Positions 51,019 through 63,500 of a stretch of 64,000 bases of DNA are shown piece after piece. This stretch comes from Scylla paramamosain. Its lineage: Eukaryota > Arthropoda > Malacostraca > Decapoda > Portunidae. How positions within the stretch are numbered: the stretch's first letter is position 1; each line of letters begins with the position of its first letter. The position numbers and the translations under genes were made by a program. Below the pieces are notes generated by a model. That model worked only from the letters and a program-made list of their open reading frames with translations, did no database searches and was not told where the DNA came from. The stretch is from positions 11,938,001 to 12,002,000 of the forward strand of contig NC_087163.1 in assembly GCF_035594125.1 (NCBI RefSeq), given 5' to 3'.

Positions 51019-51975
51019 CGACTTAACGAAAAACATGACTTTTTGAGTGTTTTTGAACTTCTTATGTACCAAAAAGGTAAAATGCAGAAACAGAATAACA
51101 TTACCAAAAACAAGCATTTTGAGTGTTTTTGAGCTTGTTACAGAATAACACCAAAATATATGAAATGTATACTATGTGGGGAAACAAAAAAGACATTAGA
51201 AGAAAAGTGTATTATAAGTGTTTTTGAGCTTCCCAGGTACCGAAATGCGAAAACGCGTTAATACCATTTTATACAAAGAAACAGAACAACATTACCAAAA
51301 ACGGCGCAAATTGAGTGTTTTTTTTTTTCCACATTGTTAAGTACCAATATATTTGGAAACGATACTACATTTCAAGAAATGTTTTTTTTTTTAGTGTTTA
51401 AAATGCAATGGTAAACACCCTAAATGGGAATAGAAAACAACTTTACCAAAAAACGTGTCTTTTGAGTCTTTTTCAGCCTCTTACGTACCGAAACCCTAAA
51501 AAAGAATGCAAAACACCTTTTATGTAGAAGAATATCATTACCAAAAATAAGTATTTTGAGAGTTTTTTGAGTTTGTTGCATACAAAAACATTAAAATGGA
51601 TGCAAAATAATCTTAATAGGTAGACGTAATGACATTACGAAAAACACGTATTATAATTATTTTTTTTTTACATTTTAGGTATTGAAACGCTAAACCTATA
51701 AACAGCACTCTATGAAGAAACAGAACAACATTAACAAAAACGTGTGTTTTGAGCATATTTCACATTATTAGGTACGGAAACGCCAAAATGCATGGAAAGG
51801 CCTTGATATGGGGAAATGAAATTGTTACAAGAAAGCATGTTTCGAAACGAAAAGACTTTACGAGAAACGTGTATTATGAAAGTTTTTGGTTCTTAGGTAC
51901 AAAAACGCTAAAACGCATGAATAACACTTTATATGAAGACACATAACATTATTAATAACATATATTTTGAGTCTA

Positions 51976-53774
51976 TTTCGCTCAAAAAGACCGAAGAGAA
52001 ACGTTTTTGGTAATGATGTTTCTTTTTTCCATATAGGGTACTTTTCATGCTTTTTTAACCGTTTTGGTGCCTAACACGCTCATAAACACTCAAAAAACAC
52101 ATTTCTGGATATATCGTTTCCTTTTCCTATAAAGTGTGCTTTGCGTACATTTTGGCATTTTGGTACCTAACCATGTGAAATACACTCAAAATGCAAGGTT
52201 TTATAATGTTAATTTTCTCCATATATTTAGGCGTTTTAGCGTTTCAGTACCTAAGAAACTGAAAAAAAAACACTCATAACACAAGTTTCTCGTAATGCGT
52301 TTTTGTTTCTTCAGATCGTGTAATCAAGGATTTTGGCGTTTTTCTAGGTAATAAGCTCAAAAACTCTCAAAATACTTGGTTTCAGTAATATTATCATGTT
52401 TTCTACATGAAGAGTGTTTGCATGCATTTTTGCGTTTTGGTAATTAACAAGATCATAATCACTCATAAAACATGTTCCTGGAAATGTCTTTTTTTTTTTT
52501 TTCCTCATATAGGGTACCTTACTTATATTTATGCATTTAATTACTTAACAGTGTAAAAGAATACACAAAGCACGTTTGTTTTTTCTTTTGATGTTGTTCT
52601 GTTTCTCCATTTAGAGTGTTATTAAAGGGTTTTCGCGTTTTCGTAGACAGGAAACTCAAAAACACTCATAACACACATTTCCCGCAATGTCTTTTCATTT
52701 CCTTATTCTTTGCATGCATTTTGGCGATTTTGTACGTAACAAGCTCAAAAGCATTAAAATACTTGTTTTTAAAAGGGTGTTTTCCATTCGTTTTATAGTT
52801 TTTGTATATAAATAGCTCAAAAACACACCAAACCCACGTTTTTAGAAATGTTGTTTTGCTTTCCCCATGGAGGAACTTTTCCATGCCTTTTAGCGTTTTT
52901 GTGCCTAACACGCTCATAAACACTTAAAAAAGAAAAATACATGTTTCTGGAAATTTCGTTTCGTTTCCCTAGAGAGGGCACCTTGCATGCATTTTGGCGT
53001 TTTTGCTATCTTACAATGTAAAATAAAACTCAAAAATCACGTTTTTGGTAAGTGTTTTTATTTTATTTATTTTTTTCCATATAGAGTAATACTATTTGTC
53101 TTTTAGCGTTTTGGTACCTAAAAAGATTAAAAACACTGATAATACACTTTTCTTGTAATGTCTTTTCGTTTCTTAATATTAGGTACTTTGCATACATTTT
53201 GGCGTTTTCGTAGGTAACAAACTGAAAACCCTTTACACACTTATTTTTCGTAATTTTATTGTTTCTCCATAAATCATGTTTCTCGTGCGTTTTAGCTTTT
53301 TGGTATGTAAATAGCTCAAAGACATTTTAGTGCCTAACACGATCATAAACACTCAACAGACACGTTTCACGATATATCATTTTCTTTCCTAACTATAGCC
53401 TATTTTTCCTGTTTTTTGGCTTTTTGGCACCTAATAATGTGTAATACACATAAAACGCAAGTTTTTGGTAATTTTTTTTTTCCATTGATACCTTTTAACA
53501 TTTTGATACCTAAGAAGCTCAAAAGCACTAATAATACACGTTTCCCATAGTGTACTTTGTGTGCATTTTGTCGTTTTTTGTAACAAAAACATTTTTTTTC
53601 GCAAATATATAATGTTTCGCCATAAATGTTGTTTTTTTTTTTTGCATGCGTTTTAGCATTATGACACGTAATTACCTGAAAACACTGAAAAAAGACGGTT
53701 TCGGTTACGTTTTGTTATCCATATAGGGTGTTTTTTCATTTTTTATTTATTTATTTTTTTTTTTTTTTTTTTGT
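51976..53774 (-). repeat. Divergent pentamer-type block 2c, mirror of 2a
   Basis: Minus monomers from the flip at gtctatttcgctcaaaaaga to the T-rich tract before tgtcgtatcag. Mirrors 44936-46762. The pair at 45951-46133 and 52616-52798 translate to 60-residue strings with only a few differences, a quick measure of the similarity. Confidence 0.87.
53738..53771. repeat. T-rich / TTTA tract
   Basis: ttatttatttattttttt followed by a long T run, at the boundary between pentamer block and HOR array. Mirror of the TAAA run at 44949. Confidence 0.9.
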
Positions 53775-56700
53775 CGTATCAGAAAAGTGTCTTTTGAGTG
53801 TTTTTGAGCGTGATAGGCAATAAAGCACTAGAAAGGAGGGCAATCATATTACATTGGAGGAAAACGAATTTTTACCAAGAACTTGCCTTTAAGTGTTTTT
53901 GAGCTCCTTATATACCAAAACACTAAAACGTATGCAAAACACTCTTTATGGCGAAACAGAATAACTTTACAAAAACATGTATTTTGAGTGTTTTTGATCA
54001 TGTTACCAATAAAAACACTTAAATACATGCAAAGAACACTATTTTTTTGGAAACAAAAGGAGATTACGAGAAACGTGTATTATGAGTGTTTTTAAGTTCA
54101 TTAATTACCGAAAAGCTAAAAGCCATTGAGAAACAAAAAATAGATTAAAAAAATACAATTTTTATTTTTTCTTTCTTATTCATATTCACAGGTACCGAGA
54201 TGCCAAAAATTGGGCAAAATTCTGGAAATTATGTGAAATAAGAACATTATCAATAAAGTTAAATTTAGCCTTTTTTTCGGACTGTTATGTACCAAACCCC
54301 TAAAGTACATGCAAAGCGACCTATATGGGGAAATTAAACGTCTTTGCCAGAAAACGGTCTTATGAGTGTTTTTGAGCATGTTAGGAACAAACACGATAAA
54401 TAACATGAAAGTCAATCTATATGGGAATCCAAAACAAAATTAATAAAAACGTGTCTTTTCGGTGTTTTACGTAGAAAAAACGCTAAAACAGATGCAAACC
54501 AACCAATATGAAGAAATAAAATAACATTACCAAAAAGGAATACTTTGAGTGTTATTGAAATTGTTACCTAAAAAAACGCGAAAATGGATGGAAAGCACTC
54601 TATATTGGGAAGCAAAAGGACATTACGAGAAACGTATATAATGAGTGTTTTATAGTTTCACAAGAACTAGAAGGCAAAAAACGCAAAAACTCGTGTATAT
54701 AGAGAAGTTTTTTTACATTCGAAAATGCTGAAACTCTGGAACAACACTCTTAATTGAGAAACAGAACAATATTACTAAATGCGTGTATTTTGAGTGCTTT
54801 TCACATCCTTAGTTACCAAAACCCCAAATTGCATGCAATACCAGTTTTATGTGGGAAAAAAATGACATTACCAGAAAAATGTCTTTTGAGTGTTTTTGAG
54901 CGTGTTAGGCAATAAAGCACTTAAAAGCAGAGCAATCACATTACATTGGAATAAAACCAATTTTTAACAAGAACTTGCCTTTAAGTGTATTTGAGCTCCT
55001 TATATACCAAAACAATAAAATGCATGCAAAAAACACTTTATAGTGAAACAAAATAACATTACCAAAAACATGTATTTTGAGTGTTTTTGATCATGTTTCC
55101 AATAAAAACGCTTAAATACATGCAAAGAACCCTATTTTTGGGAAACGAAAGGACATTACGAGAAACGTGTATTATGAGTGTTTTTAAGTTCCTTAAGTAC
55201 CAAAAAAGCTAAAACCCAGATACCCACTCTTTATAGAGAAAAAAAAAAAAATAAAGTATATATGTTCTTTTTTTATTTTCATTATTCATCTTCATAGGTA
55301 CTAAGATGCCAAAATTCTGGCAATATTCTTTGGGAATCGAAAACAAAATTACTGAAAACGTGTCTTTTCGGTGTTTTACGTAGAAAAACGCTAAAAGAGA
55401 TGAAAACCAACCAATATGAAGAAATAGAATAACATTACCAAAGAGGTATATTTTGAGTGTTTTTGAGCTTGTTACCTACAAAAAACGCGAAAATGGATGC
55501 AAAGCACTCCTTATTGGGAAAGAAAAGGACATTACGAGAAACATGTATAATGAGTGTCTTATTATTTTCGGGCTAAAGAACTTGTGGTTCACAAGAACTA
55601 CAAGTCAAAAAACGCAAAAACTCGTGTATATAAAGAAGTTTCTTAGATACCAAAATGCTGGAACTCATGAATAACAATCTTAATTGAGAAACAGAACAAC
55701 ATTACCAAATGCGTGTATTTTGAGTGTTTTTTCACATGCTTCGCAAAACCCTAAATAGCATGCGAAACTAGCTTTATGTGGGACAAAAATGACATTACCA
55801 GAAGTATCTTTTCAGTGTTTTTGAGCGTGTTAGGCAATAAAGCACTAAAAAGCAGGGCAATCATACTACATTAGAATAAAACCAACTTTTAACAAAGAAC
55901 TTGCCTTGAAGTGTTTTTCAGCTCCTTACATACCAAATTGCTAAGACGCATGCAAAAAACTCCTTTTTGGAGAAGCAGAATAACATTACCAAAAACAAGT
56001 GTTTTTAGTGTTTTTTATCATGTTACGTATAAAAACGCTTAAATACATGCAAAGATCCCCATATTTGGGAAACGAAAGGACATTACGAGAAATGTGCATT
56101 ATGAATGTTTTTAAGTTCCTTAAGTACCAAAACGTTAAAACCTACAAATAACACTCTTTATAGAGAAAAAATAAAAAAAATAAAAAAATAGCATTTTTAT
56201 TTTTTTGTTATTGATGTTCATAGGTACCAAGATCCCAAAATTCTGTCAAAATTCAAGGAAATTATGTGGAAAAAACATTATCGAAAAAGTTAATTTTACC
56301 TTTTTTTTTTCGGAGTTATGTTTTAAACCATGAAGTGTATGTAAACCCACCTATGTGATAAAATTTAACGAATTTACAAGAAACCTGTCTTTTGAGTGTT
56401 TTTTTGCATATTAGGCACCAGAACGATAAATAATGTGAAAGTCACTCTATATGGAAATCCAAAACAAAATTACTGAAAACGTGTCTTTAAAAAGATTTAT
56501 GTAGAAAAACGCTAAAACGGATGGAAACCAACCAATATGAAGAAATAGAATAACATTACCAAAAAAAGTATATTTTGTGTGTTTTTGAGCTTGTTACATA
56601 AAAAAAAGCGCGAAAATGGATGCAAAGCACTCTATATAAGGAAAAAAAGGCATAACGAAAACATGTATAATGAATGTTTTATAGTTTCACTAGAATCACA

Positions 56701-57025
56701 AGGCAAAAAACGCAAAAAACTCGACTGTATGGAGAAGTTTCTAAGATAACAAAATACTGAAACTCATGAATAACACTCTTAATCAAGAAACAGAACAACC
56801 TTACTAAATGCGTGTATTTTGAGTGTTTTTTTACATTCTTAGTTACCAAAACCCCAAATTCCATGCGAAACTAGCTTTATGTGGGGAAAAAAAATGACAT
56901 TACCAGAAAAGTGTCTTTGAGTGTTTTTGAGCGTGTTAGGCAATAAAGTACTAAAAAGCAGGGCAATCACATTACATGGGAATGAAACCAACTTTTACGA
57001 AGAACTTGCCTTCTAGTGTTTTTGA
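53775..57025 (+). repeat. Plus-oriented HOR array, about 3 units
   Basis: X landmarks lie at about 54192, 55299 and 56224. Contains the HOR unit (about 55160-56330) missing from the mirrored arm. The region from about 55150 onward repeats 19580 onward in direct orientation at an offset near 35575, including the C2 addition at about 55560. Confidence 0.92.
55547..55606 (+). repeat. C2 variant with added palindrome
   Basis: An addition of about 30 bp (attattttcgggctaaagaa) precedes cttgtggttcacaagaac, which folds on itself. Related additions occur at about 19985-20040 and, inverted, at about 31405-31455. All three lie in the same place in C2. Confidence 0.8.
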
Positions 57026-57505
57026 CACAGATTTAGTAAGGTTGCTCTTTTTCTCAATTAAGAGTGTTATTCATGAATTTCAGCATTTTTGTATATAGGA
57101 AACTTTTTCATATACAAAAGTTTTTGCTTTTTTTGCCTTGTGTGTTTTTTTTTTTTGAACTATAAAACATTCATTATACACTTTTCTCGCAATGTCCCTT
57201 TGTTTCCCAATATAGAGTGCTTTGTATCAATTTTCGCGTTTTTTTGTAGGTAACAAGCTCAAAAACACTCAAAATATACATTTTTGGTAATGCTTTTCTG
57301 ATTCTTGATATTGGTTGGTTTGTATCAGTTTTAGCGTTTTTCTACGTAAAACACTGAGAAGGCACGTTTTCAGTAATTTTCTTTTGGATTCCCACATAGA
57401 GTGAGTTCCTTATTATTTACCGTTTTGGTGCCTAACATGCTGAAAAACACTCAAAAGACAGATTTCTGGTAAGGTCTTTAATTTCCTCATATGGGAGTCT
57501 TTGCT
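57026..57505 (-). repeat. Inverted island 6
   Basis: About 0.48 kb of minus monomers in a plus array. Junctions are gtttttgacacagattta on the left and ctttgcttgtcttttcagta on the right. Mirror of island 5. C2 is complete. Confidence 0.9.
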
Positions 57506-60500
57506 TGTCTTTTCAGTATTTTTGAGCGTGTTACGCATTAAGGCACTAAAAGCCAGAGAAATCACATTACATGGTAATAAAACAGAATTTTACCAAGAAC
57601 TTGAATGTAAGTGTTTTTGAGCTCCTTACATAACAAAACGTTAAAACGCTTGCAAAATACATTTTATGGAGAAACAGAATAAATAGCATTACCAAATACA
57701 TGTATTTTGAGTGTTTTTGATCATGTTATCTATAAAAACGCTTAAATACATGCAAAGAACCTTATGTTTGGGAAACGAAAGAACATTACGAAAAACGTGT
57801 ATTATGAGTGATTTTTAAGTTCTTTCAGTACCATAGAGCAAAAACCAACAAATAACACTCTTTAGAAAAAAAATAATAATAAATAAAAAAATAAAAAAGT
57901 GGAATTATTTTTTTTTTTTGTTATTCATCTTCATAGGTACCGAGATGCCAAAATTGTGCCAAAATTCAGGGAATTTATGTGGAAAAAATAACATTATCAT
58001 AAAAGTTAATTATAGTTTTTTTTTTTTCGGATTGTTATGTACCAAACCTAAAGTGCATGCAAAGCCACCTATATAGGGAAGTTAAACGACTTTACCAGAA
58101 ACCTGTCTTTTCAGTGTTTTTTTTCAGCATGTTAGGCACCAAAACGATAAATAATATGGAAGTCAGTCAATATGTGAATCCAAAAGAAAATTACTGAAAA
58201 CGTGTCTTTTCAGTGTTTTACGTAGAAAAACGCTAAAGTGGATACAAACCATCCTATATGAAGAAATAGAATACCATTACCAAAAAGATACATTTTGAGT
58301 GTTTTTGAGCTTGTAACCTACAAAAAATGCAAAAATGGATGTAAAGCACTCTATATTAGGAAACAAAAGGACATTACGAGAAAAGTGTATAATGAGTGTT
58401 TTATAGTTTTAAAATAACGAAAAGGCAATAAACGCAAAAACTCGTGTATATAGAGAAATTTCTTACATAACATAATGAAAAAATGCATGAATAACACTTT
58501 TAATCGATAAACAGAACTACCTTACTAAATTGTGTATTTTTAATGTTTTTCACATTCTTAGTTACGAAAATGCCAAATTACATGCGAAACTAGCATCATT
58601 TGGGAAAAAAAAATGACATTACTGAGAAAAGTGTCTTTTGAGTGTTTTTCAGCGTGATATCCAACAAAGCACTAAAAAGCAGAACGATCACATTACATGG
58701 GAATAAAACCAACTTTTACGAAGAATTTGCCTTTAAGTGTTTATTAACCCCTTATATACCAAACCGTTAAAACGCATGCAAAACAAACTTTATGGAGAAA
58801 CAGAATAACATTACCAAAAACATGTGTTTTGAGTGTTTTTGATCATGTTATCTATAAAAAAACGCTTAAATATATGCAAAGAACATTATGTTTGGGAAAC
58901 AAAAGGACATTACGAAAAACTTGTATTATGAGTGTTTTTTTTAAGTTCCTTAAGTACCAAAATACTACAACCCACAAATAACACTCTTTATTTAGAAAAA
59001 AAATAAATAAATAATAAAATAAAATAAATAGGATTTTTTTTCCTTATTCATCTTCATAGATACCAAGATGCCAAATTTCTGGAATAATTCAGGGCAATTA
59101 TGTGATAAAAGAATATTATCAAAAAAATTACTTTCAACTTTTTTTTTCTGACTGTTATGTACCAAACTTAAAGTGCATGCAAAGCCTCCAATATGAAGAA
59201 ATTATACGACCTTACCAGAAATCTGTGTTTTTAGTGTTTTTTTTCTTAGCATATTAGGCACCAAAACGATAAATAATAAGCAACTCACTCTATATGTGAA
59301 TCCAAAACAAACTTACTGAAAACGTGTCTTCTTAGTGTTTTACGTAGAAAAACGCTAAAACGGATGCAAAGCAACCAATATCAAGAAATAGAAAATACTT
59401 ACTAAAAAGGTATATTTTGAGTGTTTTTGAGCTTGTTACCTACAAAAAACGCGAAAATTGATGCAAAGCACTCTATATTGGGAAACAAGAGGACATTGCA
59501 AGAAAAGTGTATAATGAGTGTTTTATAGTTCAAAAGAACCATAAGGCAAAAAACGCAAAATCTCGTGTATATGGAGAGGTTTCCTAGATACAAAAATGCT
59601 AAAACTTATGTATAACACTCTTAATTGAGAAACAGAACAACCTTACTAAATGCGTGTATTTTGAGTGCTTTTAACATTCTTAGTTACCAAAACCCCAAAT
59701 TGCATGCGAAAATAGATTTGTGGGAAAAAAAACAGACTACCATAAAAGTGTCTTTTGAGTGTTTTTGAGCGTGCTAGGCAATAAAGCACTAAAAAGGAGG
59801 GCAATCACATTACATTGGAGTAAAACGAATTTTTACCAAGAACTTGCCTTTAAGTGTTTTTAAGCTCCTTATATACCAAAACACTAAAACGCTTGCAAAT
59901 CACACTTTATGGTGAAACAGAATAACATTACCAAAAACATGTATTTTGAGTGTTTTTGATCATGTTTTCAATAAAAACGCTTAAATACATGCAAAGAACC
60001 CTAGTTTTTGGAAACGAAAGGACATTACGAGAAACGTGTATTATGAGTGTTTTTAAGTTCCTTAAGTATGAAAAAGCTAAAAGCCACAAATTACACTCTT
60101 TATTGAGAAAAAAAATAAATAAAAAAATACGATATTTTTTTTCATTCTTATTCATATTCACAGGTAAAGAGGTGCCAAAATTCGGGCAAAGTTCAGGAAA
60201 TTATATGAAATAAGAACATTATCAAAAAAATTAAATTTAGCTCTTTTTTTCGGACTGTTATTTACCAGACCCCTAAAGTGCATGCAAAGCCACCTATATG
60301 GGGAAATTAAACCTCTTTGCCAGAAAACTGGCTTATGAGTGTTTTTCAGCATGTTAGGAACCAACACGATAAAACCCAAGGAAGTCAATCTATATGGGAA
60401 TCCAAAACACAATTACTGAAAACTTGTCTTTTCGGTGTTTTATTTACAAAAACGCTAAAACGGATGGAAACCAACCAAAATGAAGAAATAGAATAACATT

Positions 60501-63500
60501 ACCAAAAATGTATATTTTGAGTGTTTTTGAAATTGTTACCTACAAAAAACGCGAAAATGGATGGAAAGCACTTTATATTGGGAAGCAAAAGGACATTACG
60601 AGAAACGTGTATAATGAGTGTTTTATGCTTTCCCAAGAAACACAAGGCAAAAAACGCAAAAACTCGTGTATATAAAGACGTTTCTTACATTCTAAAATGC
60701 TGAAACTCATGAATAAGACTTTTAATTGAGAAACAGAACTATCTTACAAAATGTGAGTATTTCGAGTGTTTTTCACATTCTTAGTTACGAAAATCCGAAA
60801 TTAGAAGCAAAACTAGTTTTATATGGGAAAAAATGACATTACCAGAAAAGTGTCTTTTGAGTGTTTTAGAGCGTGATATGCAACAAAGCACTAAAAAGCA
60901 GAACAATCACATCACATGGGAATAAAACCAACTTTTACCAAAAACATGCCTGTAAGTGTTTTTAACTCCTTACATAACAAAACGTTAAAACGCATACAAA
61001 ACACCCTTTATGGAGAAACAAAATAACATTACCAAAAACATGAATTTTAAGTGTTTTTGATCATGTTACCTATAAACACGCTTAAATACATGCAAAAAAC
61101 CCTATGTTTGTAAAACGAAAGGATATTACGAAAATTGTGTATTATGAGAGTTTTTAGGTTCCTTAAGTACCAAAAAGCTAAAACACACAAATAACACTCT
61201 TTATAGAGAAAAAAATAAAATAAATACAAGAATTTTTTTTTTTTGTTATTCATCTTCATAGGTACCAAGATGTTAAAATTCTGGCAAAATTTAGGGAAGT
61301 TAGATAAAGAAAAAAAAATAATAATTTCATCTTTTTTCCGGAGTTATGTACCAAACCCTGAAGTGCATGCAAAGTCACCTATATGGGAAAATTACATGAG
61401 TTTACCAGAAACCTGTACCAGAAGCAATTTCAACAATATTACTGAAAACAAGTATTTTCAGAGATTTACGAAGAAAAACGCTAAACCGGATGGAAACCAA
61501 CCAATATGAAGAAATAGAATAACATTACCAAAAAAGATATATTTTGAGTGTTTTCAAGCTTGTTACCTACAAAAAAATGCAAAAATGGATGGAAAACACT
61601 CTATATTAGGAAACAAAAGAACATTTCGAGAAACATGTATAATGAGTTTTTTATAGTTTCACAAGAACCACAAGGCAATAAACGCAAAAACTCGTGTATA
61701 TAGAAAAGTTTTTTACATACCAAAGTGAAGAAATGCATGAATAACACTTTTAATCGAGAAACAGAACTACCCTTCCAAATTGTGTATTTTGAGTGTTTTT
61801 CACATTCATAGTTACGAAATTGCCAAATTACATGCGAAACTAGCTTTATGTGGGAAAAAAAATGACATTACCAGAAAAATGTCTTTTGAGTGTTTTTGAG
61901 CGTGATATAAAACAAAGTACTAAAAAGCAGAACAATCACATTACTTGCGAATAAAACCAGCTTTTACGAAGAACTTGCCTTTAAGTGTTTTTTAACTCCT
62001 TACATACCAAAACGCTAAAACGCATGTAAAACACCCTTTATGGAGAAACAGAATAACATTACCAAAAATATGTACGAGTATTTTGAGTGTTTTTGATCAT
62101 GTTACCTATAAAAACATGTAAAGAACCCTATGTTTCTATAAGAAAAGGACATTACGAAAATCGTGTATTATGAGTGTTTTTAAGTACCAAAAAGCTAAAA
62201 CTCACAAATAACACTTTATAGAGAGAAAAAAAAAATTTGTTATTCATCTTCATAGGTACCGAGATACCAAAATTCTGGAAAAATTCAGGGAAATTTTGTA
62301 AAAAAAAAAAATCATTATAAAAAATATAATTTAAGCTTTTTTCCGGAGTTATATACCAAACCCTGAAGTGCATGCAAAGCCACCTATATGGAGAAATTAC
62401 TCGACTTTACCAGAAACCTGTCTTTTGAGTGTGTTTTCATCAAATTTAACAATATTAATGAAAACGTGTCTTTTCAGTGATTTTCGTAGAAAAACGCTAA
62501 AACGGATGCAAATTAACCAATATGAAGAAATAGAATAACATTACCAAAAAGATATATTTTGATGTGTTTTTGAGCTTGTTGCCTACAAAAAAAAATGCGA
62601 AAATGGATGAAACGCACTCTATATTAGAAAAGAAAAGGACATTTCGAGAAACGTGTATAATGAGCGTTTTATAGTTTCACAAGAACCACAAGGCAAAAAA
62701 ACTCAAAAGCTTGTGTACATAAACAAGTTTCTTACATACCAAAATACTGAAACTCATGAATAACACTTTTAATTGCGAAACAGAACTACCTTACCGAATG
62801 TGTGTATTAGAGAAGTTTCTTACATACCAAAATGCTGAAACTCATGAATAACACTTTTAATTAAGAAACAGAACAACCTTACTAAATGCCTGTATTTTGA
62901 GTGTTTTTCACATTCTTAGTTACCAAAACCCCAAATTCCATGCGAAACTAGTTTTATATGGGAAAAAAAATAATATTACCAGAAAATGTCTTTCGAGTGT
63001 TTTTGTGCGTGTTAGGCAATAAATCACTAAAAAGCAGGGCAATCACATTACATTTGAATAAAATTAACTTTTACCAAGAACTTGCCTTTAGATGTTTTTG
63101 AGCTCATTACATACCAAAACGCTAAAACGCATGCAAAACACCTTTTATGGAGAAACAGAATAACATTACCAAAAACATGTATTTTAAGTGTTTTTGATCA
63201 TGTTATCTATAAAAACGCTTAAATACATGCAAAGAACCTTATGTTAAGGTTCGTAATGTAAGGACATTACGGGAAACGTGTATTATGAGTGTTTTTAAGT
63301 TCCTTAACTACCAAAAAGCTAAAACCCACAAATAACACTCGTTATTTAGAAAAAAAAATAAAAAATAAATAAATAAATAAAAGGATTTTTTTTTTATTCT
63401 CCTTCATAGGTACCGAGATGCCAAAATTCTGCGAAAAATTAGGGAAATTATATGATAAGAGAATATTATCAAAAAGGTTGATATTAGCTTTTTTTTTTTT

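Larger units (their letters stand above)
50633..60189 (+). repeat. Giant inverted repeat I, right arm
   Basis: About 9.6 kb matching the complement of 39789-48122. Longer than the left arm by about 1.2 kb, mainly one HOR unit at about 55160-56330. A small loss of about 20 bp near 51076 (aatgcagaaacagaata) distinguishes it from the left arm at about 47650. Mostly plus, with mirrored minus stretches at 51976-53774 and 57026-57505. Confidence 0.9.

Noticed and set aside
44936..53774. Transposable element or retrovirus-like insertion at the divergent block
   Set aside because: The block has inverted symmetry, but its contents are monomers of the same satellite. No polymerase, integrase or transposase frame, terminal repeats with target-site duplication, or primer-binding site was seen.
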